From positions 372,001-436,000 of the forward strand of contig NZ_CP047897.1 in NCBI RefSeq assembly GCF_009913235.1: DNA of 64,000 bases. Reading direction: 5' to 3'. Below the pieces are notes generated by a model. It was not told the DNA's origin and did not search any database. It worked only from the letters and a program-made list of their open reading frames with translations. The stretch is from Nibribacter ruber (lineage in GTDB: Bacteria; Bacteroidota; Bacteroidia; Cytophagales; Hymenobacteraceae). Shown here one piece after another: positions 18,554-27,894 of this stretch (its first letter is position 1; each line of letters opens with the position of its first letter). Both the position numbers and the translations under genes were made by a program.

Positions 18554-19270
18554 ATGATCAAAGTGATCTCTGCCTCAGATAGGCATCATGCCGCCCATGG
18601 CTGGCTAAACTCCTATTTCCTGTTTTCCTTCTCAGAATATTATGACATGAACAACCTGCAATGGGGCCCCTTGCGCGTGTTCAATGATGATTACATTGCC
18701 GGTAAAAACGGTTTTCCGGAGCATTCTCATGCAGAGATGGAGATAGTGACCATTGTGTTGGAAGGAGAAATCTCTCACAAGGACAGCTTGGGCAACGAAA
18801 CCGTGATCAGTGCCGGGCAGGTACAGCGCATGACTGCCGGAACCGGCATCAGCCATAGTGAGAAGAATGACAAGGACGATGAGGTGCATCTGTACCAGCT
18901 TTGGTTTTTCCCGAACAAGAAAGGCCTCACCCCTAGCTATGAGCAGAAATCGGTTGACTTTTTAAAAGAAAAGAACGAGCTGATTCCCTTGGTGACCGGG
19001 CAGAAGGTATTGGAAGACGTGGTATATATGAACTCTAATTCCACGGTGTTTTACGCCAACCTGGAGGACGGGAAAGAAATCAACTTCAAAACCTTCCAGA
19101 TTAGAAAAGGCCTCATTTACGTGACCTCGGGCGAGTTGTTTGTGAACGGTGTGCAGGTCCAAAAGAATGACCAGGTACGGTCCATGGACGTAGACGCGCT
19201 TAGAATCAAAGCTACGGCAGACAGTTCCTTTATCCTGATTGACCTGCCAGCGGTAGAAGCTAACTATTAA
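18554..19270 (+). CDS. Pirin family protein
   Basis: A 238-residue bicupin of the pirin/YhhW family. The metal-binding motif PEHSHAEMEI is near residue 55 and the second histidine segment GISHSEKND near 100. The fold continues with RVFNDDYIAG at the start of the cupin and a C-terminal cupin half. YhhW-type pirins have quercetin 2,3-dioxygenase activity in vitro; the physiological role is usually unknown. The frame is open further upstream to 18443, but that stretch lies inside the palindrome repeat and does not resemble pirins, so I chose the ATG at 18554. A terminator follows. Confidence 0.9.
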   Translation: MIKVISASDRHHAAHGWLNSYFLFSFSEYYDMNNLQWGPLRVFNDDYIAGKNGFPEHSHAEMEIVTIVLEGEISHKDSLGNETVISAGQVQRMTAGTGISHSEKNDKDDEVHLYQLWFFPNKKGLTPSYEQKSVDFLKEKNELIPLVTGQKVLEDVVYMNSNSTVFYANLEDGKEINFKTFQIRKGLIYVTSGELFVNGVQVQKNDQVRSMDVDALRIKATADSSFILIDLPAVEANY

Positions 19271-19292
19271 TAATGACAGGTTCCAAGAAGGC

Positions 19293-19327
19293 AAAAGCAG
19301 ACAGGTTGTTCCTGGTCTGCTTTTTTT
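19293..19327 (+). terminator. Terminator after pirin gene
   Basis: The stem AAAAGCAGACAGG pairs with CCTGGTCTGCTTTT (one bulged base) and is followed by a T7 run. Confidence 0.75.
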
Positions 19328-19399
19328 GTGCAGGAGGTAGCAAGGAACCATGAATTCAAGATGACAAGACCTCAATCCCTGCTCCAACCATTCCGTATT

Positions 19400-20659
19400 A
19401 TGAAACATCCTCGTCTGCTTGTATGTACTTGCGTCTTGCTGGCGCTTTTTGGCATTCCTTTGAAGGCCAGAAGTTACGGCGTGCTCACGCACCAGGCCAT
19501 CATAGACGTGGCTTGGGAGCCTTCGCTGGTACCGGTGCTGCGCAAGCGCTTCCCGGGGGCCACCCAGGAACAGTTGAAGGAAGCCCACGCACATGCCTAC
19601 GGAGGTGCCATCATTCAGGACATGGGTTATTATCCCTTCGGGAATGTTTTTTTCACGGACCTCACCCATTACACCAGAACCGGCGATTTCATTGAAGCCC
19701 TTTTTCAGGAGGCCACCAACCTGAACGAATACGCCTTCGCTTTGGGCGCGCTGGCGCATTACTACTCAGACAATTACGGACACCCCATTGGCACCAACAG
19801 AGCCGTGGCCCTGGTGTACCCAGAAGTAAAGGCGGCGCACGGCCCGGTGGTCACCTATGAAGAAGACCCCGCCGCGCATATCAAAACTGAATTTGGGTTT
19901 GACGTGCTGCAAGTAGCCAGAGGAAACTATGCGCCAGAGGCGTACCATGACTTCATTGGATTTGAAGTGAGCAAAGAAGTCTTGGAAAGGGCTTTTAAAA
20001 AAACGTACGGCCTGGAGCTGAAAAGCCTGTTCATAAGCCTGGAAGTGACCATTGCCACCTTCAGGCGATCTGTGAGCACCTTAATCCCCAGCCTCACCAA
20101 AGCCGCCTGGAACCTGAAAGCCGATGACATCCAGAAAGCCAACCCCAGCGCCACCAAAAGGAAGTTCCAATACCGCATCAACAAAACCGACTACCACAAG
20201 CAATGGGGACGGGAATACCAGCGGCCCAATTTCTTTCAACGCTTTTTAAGCTGGCTGTTGAGGGTGTTGCCTAAGATTGGCCCTAACAAGGCGCTGGCGT
20301 TTGTGCCCCCCACGCCAGCCGCCGAAAAGGTGTTCATGGAAAGCTTCAACGTTACTTCAGACCAGTACGCAGCCAAACTAAAGGTGCTCAATTGGCAAGA
20401 CGCCGTCATTGTGAACAAGGACCTGGACACTGGCAATGAAACCAAAATCGGCACTTATGGCAAAACTGATAAAACCTACGCAGAACTTTTAAACAGGCTG
20501 GCCAAAGACGATTTTAAGCAATTGCCACCTGCCTTAAAGAAGGATTTGCTACAGTTTTATGCCACTGCCAAAGCACCTGAAGCCGCAGACAAAGAAGCCC
20601 AGAAAGATTGGGAAAAGGTGCAGGAAAATCTGGCTAAGCTTAAAGCGACCTCCTTATAG
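19400..20659 (+). CDS. Zinc-dependent phospholipase C-like secreted protein
   Basis: A 419-residue protein with an N-terminal signal peptide (KHPRLLVCTCVLLALFGI). His-rich motifs are typical of the PF00882 zinc phospholipase C fold: YGVLTHQAIIDVAW right after the signal peptide, then YGGAIIQDMGYYPFG and GALAHYYSDNYGHPIGTN. These His and Asp residues would bind the zinc ions. The C-terminal half is Lys-rich and not recognised. The start at 19400 gives the best signal peptide; an in-frame ATG at 19361 is the alternative. Lipid hydrolysis is inferred from the fold; the substrate may differ. Confidence 0.78.
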   Translation: MKHPRLLVCTCVLLALFGIPLKARSYGVLTHQAIIDVAWEPSLVPVLRKRFPGATQEQLKEAHAHAYGGAIIQDMGYYPFGNVFFTDLTHYTRTGDFIEALFQEATNLNEYAFALGALAHYYSDNYGHPIGTNRAVALVYPEVKAAHGPVVTYEEDPAAHIKTEFGFDVLQVARGNYAPEAYHDFIGFEVSKEVLERAFKKTYGLELKSLFISLEVTIATFRRSVSTLIPSLTKAAWNLKADDIQKANPSATKRKFQYRINKTDYHKQWGREYQRPNFFQRFLSWLLRVLPKIGPNKALAFVPPTPAAEKVFMESFNVTSDQYAAKLKVLNWQDAVIVNKDLDTGNETKIGTYGKTDKTYAELLNRLAKDDFKQLPPALKKDLLQFYATAKAPEAADKEAQKDWEKVQENLAKLKATSL

Positions 20660-20691
20660 AAGGACGGAGGAATTGCTTGACGGCACAGGGG

Positions 20692-20729
20692 CGTTTTTAG
20701 TTAGTTTTTCAGGATTCAAGCTAAAAACG
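20692..20729. repeat. 38-bp palindromic repeat, copy 5
   Basis: Somewhat diverged copy starting CGTTTTTAGTTAG and ending AAGCTAAAAACG. It lies between the convergent phospholipase-like and rmuC genes. Confidence 0.8.
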
Positions 20730-20817
20730 AATTTTTAATGCCTTTCGGCTAATTCTGCCTTTTTGCTCAAAAGGATACATTAGCAAACAAGGAATTAGCC
20801 TATCAATTATGGAAACT

Positions 20818-20855
20818 CGTTTTTGGCCTGTTTTCCAGGAAACGGGCCAAAAACG
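20818..20855. repeat. 38-bp palindromic repeat, copy 6
   Basis: Well-conserved copy (left arm CGTTTTTGGCCTGTTTT, right arm ending GGGCCAAAAACG), 88 bp after copy 5 in the same convergent gap. Confidence 0.92.
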
Positions 20856-20908
20856 GGAGAAATACAGCAATCGGTTTTCTAATCTTAAAGGCAACAATCC
20901 CGGGTGTC

Positions 20909-22276
20909 TTACCCTTGCTCTATGTCCTCACTAGGTTCTTCTACTTCTTTAGGAAGGGCGGCGGAGAGTACGGGGGCGTTTAGGAGCCATTGGGTTTCCA
21001 TGGTTTTGCTGGTGCGGGCTCCTAATTTCTTGAGCAGTTCCACTTTCTTGAGCAGGTTTCCGTTGCCTTCAGAGAGCTTGTTCATGGCGGCGTGGTATTT
21101 CTGCTGGCTTCGGTCCAGGTTCACGCCAATGTCCTTCAGGTCATCCAGGAAATTAGCGAACTTGTCATACAGCTTGCCACTTTCTTCGGCTATGCGCAGC
21201 ACGTTGCGTTTTTGGCTTTCCTGCTTCCAGACGCTAGCCACGGTGCGCAAGGTTGCCAAGAGGGTAGAGGTGGTTACAAAGACGATGTTGCGGTCCAGGG
21301 CCTCTAAAAACAAGTCACGGTCCTGCTGAATGGCCAGATTAAACGCCGGCTCAATGGGAATGTACATCAAGACAAAGTCCGGGGAGTTGACCCCGTGCAG
21401 GTACTGGTAGTTCTTGCGACTCAGATCAGTGAAGTGCGTCCTGATGGATTGGATGTGGCTCTTGAGGTGAATCTGTTGTTGTAGTTCATCCTCGCAATTG
21501 CAATAAGCGTCATAGGCCACCAAACTCACCTTAGAGTCAATGATGAGGTGCTTGTTGTCAGGGAGGTCAATGATCACATCTGGCCGGAAGATCTTGGCAT
21601 CATCGTGCTGGAGAACCTGTTCCCGACGGTAGTGTACATCGCGCTCCAGACCGGATTTCTCCAACAGGTTCTCCAGCAGGTATTCGCCCCAGTTGCCCTG
21701 GGCTTTCTTTTCGCCGCGCAGCGCTCGGGTCAGGTTGAGGGCGTCCTGGCTCATCTGCTGGTTCAAAGATGCCATGTAGGTAATCTGCTCCTTGAGCGAA
21801 GTGGTGTCTTTCAAGGTCTTCTCATACGTCTGCTCCACTTTGCTCTCAAACTCCTTGATGCGTTCTTTCAACGGTGACAGGACTTGTTCCAGGTTTTCGG
21901 CAGAAGTCTTTCTAAAGTGCTCGGCGTTGTTGACCAGCACCTGGTTAGATACTTGCGTGAATTGCTGCATGAAGGTTTCGCGCAGTTGGCTGAGCTCGGC
22001 GCGTTCGTCAGAAAGCTTCTGCTTGAGGTGGTAGATGTCGTTTTCGGCGCGCGTTACCTCTGCGTGCAACTCCATCACCTTGGCCTGCTCCCGGCGCACC
22101 TGGTCCTGCCATTTATTGGCTTCTGCCAGCGCGGCTTGCTGTTGCTGTTGTGCAAAAGAAGCGGCGACCTCCTGCTCTTGCGCGGTTTTGCGAAGCGCAG
22201 CTAGTTTAGCCTGCAATAGAAAGTAAACCAAGACGGCACCCACCAGAAAGGCAAGCAAAGAGAGCGTAATGTCCAT
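20909..22276 (-). CDS. rmuC: RmuC family DNA recombination protein
   Basis: A 455-residue RmuC. One N-terminal membrane segment (LSLLAFLVGAVLVYFLLQ) is followed by about 130 residues of coiled coil. The conserved RmuC nuclease-like domain follows, with GNWGEYLLENLLEKSGL, RPDVIIDLPDNKHLIIDSKVSL and YVIP-like strands (PDFVLMYIPIEPAF). RmuC limits recombination-dependent rearrangements at inverted repeats in E. coli, which is interesting given the many palindromes here (inference). The frame is open to 22405, but the ATG at 22276 gives the standard start directly before the membrane segment. Confidence 0.93.
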   Translation of the reverse strand: MDITLSLLAFLVGAVLVYFLLQAKLAALRKTAQEQEVAASFAQQQQQAALAEANKWQDQVRREQAKVMELHAEVTRAENDIYHLKQKLSDERAELSQLRETFMQQFTQVSNQVLVNNAEHFRKTSAENLEQVLSPLKERIKEFESKVEQTYEKTLKDTTSLKEQITYMASLNQQMSQDALNLTRALRGEKKAQGNWGEYLLENLLEKSGLERDVHYRREQVLQHDDAKIFRPDVIIDLPDNKHLIIDSKVSLVAYDAYCNCEDELQQQIHLKSHIQSIRTHFTDLSRKNYQYLHGVNSPDFVLMYIPIEPAFNLAIQQDRDLFLEALDRNIVFVTTSTLLATLRTVASVWKQESQKRNVLRIAEESGKLYDKFANFLDDLKDIGVNLDRSQQKYHAAMNKLSEGNGNLLKKVELLKKLGARTSKTMETQWLLNAPVLSAALPKEVEEPSEDIEQG

Positions 22277-22309
22277 AGAGAAGGAAACGTGTTTGGCCAG
22301 AAGAACAGT

Positions 22310-22317
22310 TAAAGATA
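22310..22317 (-). promoter_or_regulatory. TATCTTTA promoter-like box for rmuC
   Basis: Minus-strand TATCTTTA lies 34 bp upstream of the rmuC ATG, one base from the TAnnTTTG consensus. No convincing upstream element. Confidence 0.3.
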
Positions 22318-22559
22318 CGGGTTTAGTGCCGAAGTCTAAAAATATTCGCAATGGTAATAGGGTTAGCACGCCGGTTGTCTGTCTTGTAAAGGAAAGCAGC
22401 AACAATTGTGAAATAAGCCGAAATCAAGTGGTTACCTCTGCCTGTTTCTGGTATTAAGAGCGTAGGCCCAAATTCTTTTCTAAAAAAAGGAATTCGCTTC
22501 AACTTTTCACGTTGTCTATTACGTACGCTTGCCTGAGCTACAAAGACACAGGAATCAAC

Positions 22560-23060
22560 ATGACCATGCTACTAAAAGCCAATGCGGGAATAATGCGGTT
22601 TGTGCGGCGCAAGCTGTGGGACCCGATTATGGCATTGGCCAAACAAGGATTCACGCCGCACCAGCTGGCGCTCACCATCACCCTGGGAACGGGCTTCGGG
22701 ATGATTCCTTTTATTGGGCTCACCACCATTTTGTGTACCTTCTGGGCGCTTAGGTTACGCTTGAACGTGGCTTTTACCATTCTGATCGGGTATTTGATGC
22801 AGCCGTTCCAGCTGGCTTTGTATGTGCCGTTTGTGGAGCTGGGGCAGACCATCTTCCCGGTAACGCCCATTCCGTTCTCCCTGGAAAAACTGATGGCCAT
22901 GTTCAAGGTAGACTGGCTGAACGCCCTGCAACAAGTGTGGTTTGCCAACCTGTTGGGCATTCTGGCGTGGCTTCTTTGCTTTCTCCCTTTTGGTTTGGCC
23001 GTGTACTTTTCCAGCCGGAAGATGCTGCACAAAGTCCTGCCTGCGCCGCAAGTAGCCTAA
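22560..23060 (+). CDS. DUF2062 family membrane protein
   Basis: A 166-residue protein of the DUF2062 type. The hallmark stretch is TPHQLALTITLGTGFGMIPFIGLTT, followed by LRLNVAFTILIGYLMQPFQ, and there are two to three membrane helices. Members are often found next to glycosyltransferases; here it is alone. The function is not established. The frame could start at a TTG at 22512, but the ATG at 22560 gives a length closer to the family. A palindrome copy begins 3 bp after the stop. Confidence 0.85.
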   Translation: MTMLLKANAGIMRFVRRKLWDPIMALAKQGFTPHQLALTITLGTGFGMIPFIGLTTILCTFWALRLRLNVAFTILIGYLMQPFQLALYVPFVELGQTIFPVTPIPFSLEKLMAMFKVDWLNALQQVWFANLLGILAWLLCFLPFGLAVYFSSRKMLHKVLPAPQVA

Positions 23061-23062
23061 AC

Positions 23063-23100
23063 CGTTTTTGGCCTATTTCCCAGAAAACAGCCCAAAAACG
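23063..23100. repeat. 38-bp palindromic repeat, copy 7
   Basis: Full copy starting CGTTTTTGGCCTATTTC and ending CAGCCCAAAAACG, 3 bp after the DUF2062 stop. Confidence 0.92.
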
Positions 23101-23144
23101 GTAGCCTAAAAAATTTTCTTGCTTCTGCATTTGGCATAAACTCT

Positions 23145-23152
23145 TATCTTTG
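23145..23152 (+). promoter_or_regulatory. TATCTTTG promoter box for DUF4920 gene
   Basis: TATCTTTG matches the phylum consensus. A TTG lies 23 bp upstream. The downstream ATG is 71 bp away. Confidence 0.45.
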
Positions 23153-23222
23153 GTCTTGACAGGAAGTTAACCGCTTGCCTGTCTGTTCTTTATCAATTGA
23201 GTTACATTTTAATAGCATCCAT

Positions 23223-23696
23223 ATGAAAGCAGTTCTTCCGTTTGTATTCGCCTTGTTCATTGCCTCAGGGGCTATGGCGCAGAAAGCCATTCCGGCTGCT
23301 AAACCCGGTACTACCTACGGCAAAAAGGTGAACGCCAAGAAAGCCATTGCCATGACCGAGCTGTCTGCCAAACTCACCTCTGACTCTGTGTATACTGGCA
23401 AGGTAGAAGGCACCGTGGTGGAGGTTTGCAAGAAGAAAGGCTGCTTTATGAAACTAGCCCGTCCAGACGGTACGGCCGTAATGGTAAAATTCACCGACTA
23501 CGCCTTCTTCATGCCCCAGGACATAGTAGGTAAAACGGTGGTGGTAGACGGCACCGCCAAGGTGACTGAAACATCTGTGGAGCGTTTGCAGCACTTCGCG
23601 AAGGACGCCGGTAAAACCGCAGAAGAGATTGCCTCCATCACCAAGCCCAAAACCGATATTGAGATTGTGGCGGATGGTGTGTTGGTAGTGAAGTAG
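23223..23696 (+). CDS. DUF4920 family secreted protein
   Basis: A 157-residue exported protein: signal peptide MKAVLPFVFALFIASGAMA, then a small beta-rich domain with the conserved paired cysteines VCKKKGCFMKL and the segment VMVKFTDYAFFMPQD. This matches DUF4920, a Bacteroidota family of unknown function with an OB-like appearance. The Cys pair suggests a disulfide or metal site. The frame opens at 23175, but the ATG at 23223 starts exactly at the signal peptide. A strong terminator follows 18 bp after the stop. Confidence 0.85.
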   Translation: MKAVLPFVFALFIASGAMAQKAIPAAKPGTTYGKKVNAKKAIAMTELSAKLTSDSVYTGKVEGTVVEVCKKKGCFMKLARPDGTAVMVKFTDYAFFMPQDIVGKTVVVDGTAKVTETSVERLQHFAKDAGKTAEEIASITKPKTDIEIVADGVLVVK

Positions 23697-23714
23697 AAAT
23701 ATCCATACAAGATT

Positions 23715-23756
23715 AAAACAGAAGGCCCGGCTACAAACAGCCGGGCCTTCTGTTTT
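23715..23756 (+). terminator. Terminator after DUF4920 gene
   Basis: A perfect 18-bp stem (AAAACAGAAGGCCCGGCT and complement) with a 6-nt loop. Its T-run is shared with the first bases of palindrome copy 8. Confidence 0.92.
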
Positions 23757-23788
23757 TAGGCTATTTCCCAGAAAACAGCCCAAAAACG
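23751..23788. repeat. 38-bp palindromic repeat, copy 8, fused to terminator
   Basis: Starts TGTTTTTAGGC (first base T) and ends CAGCCCAAAAACG. The first bases are also the terminator T-tract. Confidence 0.92.
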
Positions 23789-23933
23789 AATATCCCTGTA
23801 GCCTTGCGGACAAAAGTGGACGCTTGCGCCATGGTTAACGTCCAGTTGAAGTTACACTACAAATCTGGTGGCAAGCATAGATTAAAGAATCCCAACCCTT
23901 CAAATAAGGAGCAACGAACAACCAAAAACGCAC

Positions 23934-26849
23934 CTAACCCCGGGCGCAGATGCTTTTGTAGGCGCAGTATTGGCAGGTTTCCAGGTCATTGGTTTTCCTA
24001 ATAGGTTCTGCGGGGTCAAGCATGCGTACTACCAAGTCTTTGAGCAGGCGTTCAGAAGTTTCCATGAAATCTGCGGGTTCTCCCAAGTCATTGACAAACG
24101 GTAATTCTGAGGTTAGAACGCCGGCGCTCAGATTTCGGAAGGAGATGATACCCGCTTCATAGGCATAGTGGGCTTTGGGCAGATTCAGGACTTTGCTTTC
24201 CAGCAGGCTGCCTTTCTGTATCTCTTTGGACAGAATATACCGGTACAGCCACAGTTGCCGCACTTTGTCCAAATGCCGGTCATGCAGTAGGGTGTTTTCT
24301 AGGTCGGTGGCATCTACTTTTAAGTGGCGGGCTTCTACCTTGCCCGTCTTGTAGTCAATCACGCGCAGGGTGTGGCCGCTCAGGTCAATACGGTCGGCTT
24401 TGCCCGAAATCTGCACGGGTACTTTCTCGCCGGTAGGCAGAGTTACTTCCAGTTCGGTTTGCAGGTTGTCTTCCAGGGACAAAATATACAGTGGTAGTTC
24501 CTCAGAGGACTGCAGGCCTTCCAGGTAACGGGTGAGTAGCTGCACGGCTACCTTGTAGAGAATGAGGTTCATGCCTTGTTCCGGCAGGTTGCCCAACGTG
24601 CCGCGGGTGAACTCCTGCTTCACTTTTTCAGAAAGACCTGCCAGCATCTGGTCCACGTCTGACTTTTCTATGGGTTTGGCCTCTTCGGCAAAAGGCCTGA
24701 AATAGTCTTCCAGCACCTGGTGCACAATGGTCCCGAAGGTATCTGCGCCCACCAGTTCATCAATCTCTTCTACTTCCTGTAACTTGGCAATGCGGGAGAA
24801 ATAATACTGCAGGGAGCAGTTCACAAACTGGTTCAGGTGCGAAGGGTAGAGACCCCGGCGCAATTCGTTTTTGAGCTTGCTTAATACCTCCTCGTCTTTC
24901 TCAATAATGATGTCTGGCTCATACTCCTTGGTGTCCAGTTGCTCCACCACGGCGGTCAGTTCCCGGAAGGTGATGTGCGGGTTTTTAGGGGCCAGGTCAT
25001 GCTGTAGTTGAAGGATAAAACGACTTTTCTCCCCAGAGCCGTAGGTGTCTGATGGCAATACGTAGAGCAGATTCACCCGCTTGGCGCGCTGTAACAAACG
25101 GTAGAAGTAATACGAGGTAATGCTCTCTTGTTCAGCGTAGGTAGGCAACCCGAAGGTTCTCAATACATCATACGGAAACAGTGAATTCTGCTTCTTGGGT
25201 TGAGGCAGCACGTTCTCATTCACGCTTAGGATGATGAGGTTCTCAAAATCCAGGGCGCGGGTCTCCAGCATCCCCATGACCTGCGTAGGCGAGATGGGCT
25301 CGCCGCTGAACGGCAGCTTGGTATTGCCAATCTGCTCATACAGGAACTTCTTGAAGCTGCGCACCGAAATCTTATGCTCGCGGCAGTCAAAGAGCGTGTC
25401 CAGGCGCTTGACAATGGTGTAGAGGATGTAAAGGTATTCGGTCTCAATGGGGTTTTCCGTTTCTACGCGGTAGATTCTACCCAGAGCGTCCACTAGCTGA
25501 TAAAGGGTGTCAATGAGGTCGGTGCAGTCGTTCCAGGTCCGGAAGAGGGTGATGAACATGGGGTGCTCACGGCCCAGCCTGATGATTTCCTCGGCGGTGA
25601 GCAACACGCTGTTCTTGGCCACCATCTCATCCAGCACGTGTTGGAACAAGTCTAAGTCTGCTTCGCGCTCTGCCAGTCCGTTCAGATACTGTTCATACCG
25701 GCGAAGGAACGGGTGTTGCAAAAGCTTGGTGACGGCCAGGTGGTGGTAGCGGTTGACGCGGTAGCCCGTGTCGGTGGGTTGCACCACGCCCGTCAAATGC
25801 ACCTCAAAAAGCAGATCTATGAGATTGAACAGGGGCGTGCCTTTAAAAGACAAGCCCATGGTCACGTTGTAATCAGAAACCTCATCAGAAATGGAGTGCA
25901 GCACGGGCAACAGCAGGGTCTCATCTGGTAGAATGATGGCTACCTCGGCAGAAGGGTCTTGCTGTCTTATTTCGCGCAGTAATTGGCCGGCTATCTTGCC
26001 CTGCATGCTGGCGTTGGCCACACCTATGGCATTAATTTCCTTGGTATCAGTGAGGAGCAGGTTTTGTTGCCAGTTCCACTCGGGCAGGGGCCAGGAGGAT
26101 TTGTAGCGTTTCAGGAAATGGCCCGCGCGCTTGTCAGACTCAGCGGCCATGTAGTAGTCATCTGAGTCAAAAAAGGCCGCGGCTTTTCCCGCGGCTAGCA
26201 GGGTGTTGATGATTTTCTGCTCGGCGCGGGACAAGGCGTTCAACCCGATGAAAATGTATTTATAACAGCCTTTCTCGCTCTGCGCGATGTCCTTGATGCG
26301 GTCAGCCACCATCCGGAAGGCCATGCCGGTGTACGCCTGCTTGTCTTGTTGGAGCTTGGTCTGCAAGGCGTGATAGGTGCGCTCCAGGTTCACCCACAGC
26401 TGGAAATACTGTTTTACGTTGGCCGTCGGCTCGCTGCTGCCCGGCTTGCCAGGATCCCAGCGTTCCAGCGCCTTGGCCTCACTCACGTACTCAAACACCT
26501 CTGATGGGTTCACCAACTCCATGTCCATGCGGGAAAAATCTTCCAGCAGGGTAGCACTCCAGCCCACAAACTGATCAAAATCCAGCTTAGGGTCAAAAGT
26601 GAGCATGATGTCATACAGGTCCAGTTGCAGGTGCAAGGGCTCCAGCACGTCTACGTTGGCCATGTTGCAGACAAACTCCTCCATGGAGTAAATCTGCGGC
26701 GACCAGATACCCGTGGGTGCGGCCTCTGCCAAGGCGTTCTTAAAGTACAAGGTGGCCCGCCGGGTGGGCAACACAATGCACAAGTCACTGAGGCGGTCTG
26801 AATAGGTCTGGTAAATATGCTCGGCGGTCTGCCGCAGGAACGATTGCAT
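23934..26849 (-). CDS. addB: AddB-like exonuclease subunit (PD-(D/E)XK, iron-sulfur type)
   Basis: A 971-residue AddB/RecB-like protein. The N-terminal half is a helicase-like domain without a clear Walker A motif (LCIVLPTRRATLYFKN), as in AddB. The C-terminal PD-(D/E)XK nuclease shows ADRIDL and RVIDYKTGK, with Tyr-rich helix RQLWLYRY. Four Cys, one in FVNCSLQYYF and three in CQYCAYKSIC, frame the nuclease and likely bind a 4Fe-4S cluster as in AddB. With the AddA-like protein encoded at 32124-35489 it should resect double-strand breaks. The two genes are on the same strand but separated by about 5 kb of unrelated genes. Confidence 0.88.
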   Translation of the reverse strand: MQSFLRQTAEHIYQTYSDRLSDLCIVLPTRRATLYFKNALAEAAPTGIWSPQIYSMEEFVCNMANVDVLEPLHLQLDLYDIMLTFDPKLDFDQFVGWSATLLEDFSRMDMELVNPSEVFEYVSEAKALERWDPGKPGSSEPTANVKQYFQLWVNLERTYHALQTKLQQDKQAYTGMAFRMVADRIKDIAQSEKGCYKYIFIGLNALSRAEQKIINTLLAAGKAAAFFDSDDYYMAAESDKRAGHFLKRYKSSWPLPEWNWQQNLLLTDTKEINAIGVANASMQGKIAGQLLREIRQQDPSAEVAIILPDETLLLPVLHSISDEVSDYNVTMGLSFKGTPLFNLIDLLFEVHLTGVVQPTDTGYRVNRYHHLAVTKLLQHPFLRRYEQYLNGLAEREADLDLFQHVLDEMVAKNSVLLTAEEIIRLGREHPMFITLFRTWNDCTDLIDTLYQLVDALGRIYRVETENPIETEYLYILYTIVKRLDTLFDCREHKISVRSFKKFLYEQIGNTKLPFSGEPISPTQVMGMLETRALDFENLIILSVNENVLPQPKKQNSLFPYDVLRTFGLPTYAEQESITSYYFYRLLQRAKRVNLLYVLPSDTYGSGEKSRFILQLQHDLAPKNPHITFRELTAVVEQLDTKEYEPDIIIEKDEEVLSKLKNELRRGLYPSHLNQFVNCSLQYYFSRIAKLQEVEEIDELVGADTFGTIVHQVLEDYFRPFAEEAKPIEKSDVDQMLAGLSEKVKQEFTRGTLGNLPEQGMNLILYKVAVQLLTRYLEGLQSSEELPLYILSLEDNLQTELEVTLPTGEKVPVQISGKADRIDLSGHTLRVIDYKTGKVEARHLKVDATDLENTLLHDRHLDKVRQLWLYRYILSKEIQKGSLLESKVLNLPKAHYAYEAGIISFRNLSAGVLTSELPFVNDLGEPADFMETSERLLKDLVVRMLDPAEPIRKTNDLETCQYCAYKSICARG

Positions 26850-26883
26850 GCGTAGGTTGTAGCTTTAGGTCTGGCGCGTTTAG

Positions 26884-26891
26884 TAAAGATA
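26884..26891 (-). promoter_or_regulatory. TATCTTTA promoter-like box for addB-like gene
   Basis: Minus-strand TATCTTTA lies 35 bp upstream of the start. The region where an upstream element would fall is occupied by palindrome copy 9. Confidence 0.3.
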
Positions 26892-26894
26892 CTA

Positions 26895-26932
26895 CGTTTT
26901 TGGCCTGTTTTCAGGAAAATAGCCTAAAAACG
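26895..26932. repeat. 38-bp palindromic repeat, copy 9
   Basis: Full copy with left arm CGTTTTTGGCCTGTTTT and right arm ending TAGCCTAAAAACG, upstream of the addB-like gene. Confidence 0.92.
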
Positions 26933-27107
26933 AGACGAGCTATTAGCTACAGGCAATAGCCAGCTAGGGCGCTACTTCCGCATCTTACTAGTCTGTAAAA
27001 GCCATTTTGATGTGAAGATTTGGAGTTGTGAAAATTTGGAGATGACAGTCAAGCCGGCAATTTCTAATTCTTAATTTCTAATTTTTAATTTTTAATTAGG
27101 CTCATTC

Positions 27108-27725
27108 TCAGTCCTGCAAGCCGATGCCCTGAAGAATTTTTTCTCTACACTTTTCAATGCGGCTGAATCTGGTTTGGGTTTGTTTTGGTTGGGAAAAGAA
27201 GAGGATGTAACCTCTTTGCCGGCCGGGAGTGAGGCGGTAGAAGGCGCTTTCCAAATCTGGATGTTCCATAAAGGCGGCCTGCAATTCTTCGGGGACGGGT
27301 TCCAGGTTCTTCTTGAACTCTACTTTTAGTCCGGCCTTTTCTATGGCAATGGCTTCTTGTAGATAGGCTTTTAGAGCGTTTTGCAGTTGCAGGATTTGTT
27401 CGGGGCTGGTAAATTTTATGATACGGGCTGATTGGGAGCTTTCGCCGTGAGCGCTCAAGACCCTGGCTTCATCTTTCAGTAATACGCCCTTAAAGAAGCT
27501 AAGCGCCGCGTATTGTTTGAAGGCGCTCACCATGACAATGTTCTTGTTGCCCAGCGTGTAACAAGGAACGCCCCATTTCACTTCTTCGGTTAAGCCGCTT
27601 TCCTGCACAAGATGCCGGAGTAGAACCAGTTCCTCTTTCCAGGTGTGGACTTTGCACTGCGGGGTAGCGCCGTAAGGGCATCGCATACAACCATCCAGAA
27701 GGTATTTGTCTACTTGTGGGTTCAT
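27108..27725 (-). CDS. DUF1801 / YdeI (OmdA)-type protein
   Basis: A 205-residue protein. Residues about 20-120 resemble the DUF1801 fold (EEVKWGVPCYTLGNKNIVMVSAFKQYAALSFFKGVLL). The C-terminal part resembles the YdeI/OmdA domain (VPEELQAAFMEHPDLESAFYRLTPGRQRGYILFFSQ), ending with the usual RIEKC motif. These domains are common in Bacteroidota and other phyla, with no firmly known activity. The N-terminus carries a CMRCPYGATPQCKVH cluster with three Cys and one His, possibly metal binding. It stands alone in an accessory-looking stretch. Confidence 0.85.
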   Translation of the reverse strand: MNPQVDKYLLDGCMRCPYGATPQCKVHTWKEELVLLRHLVQESGLTEEVKWGVPCYTLGNKNIVMVSAFKQYAALSFFKGVLLKDEARVLSAHGESSQSARIIKFTSPEQILQLQNALKAYLQEAIAIEKAGLKVEFKKNLEPVPEELQAAFMEHPDLESAFYRLTPGRQRGYILFFSQPKQTQTRFSRIEKCREKILQGIGLQD

Positions 27726-27894
27726 GCTTGTGTAGCTAAAATGGTAGCGGCTTTTATATGGGCAGGTCTAAACTACCATGAAACAATGAAAAGTACAAAC
27801 AGCCAGAATTGGTGGAATATCCATCCTCACGGTTAGGTTTTAGTGGTGACCAGGAGGACTGAATCAGGTTGTTATAGAAAATCGTCCAAAAAAT

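Noticed and set aside
27645-27836. 63-codon plus-strand frame near the DUF1801 gene start
   Set aside because: It overlaps the DUF1801 gene on the opposite strand and has no recognisable feature.
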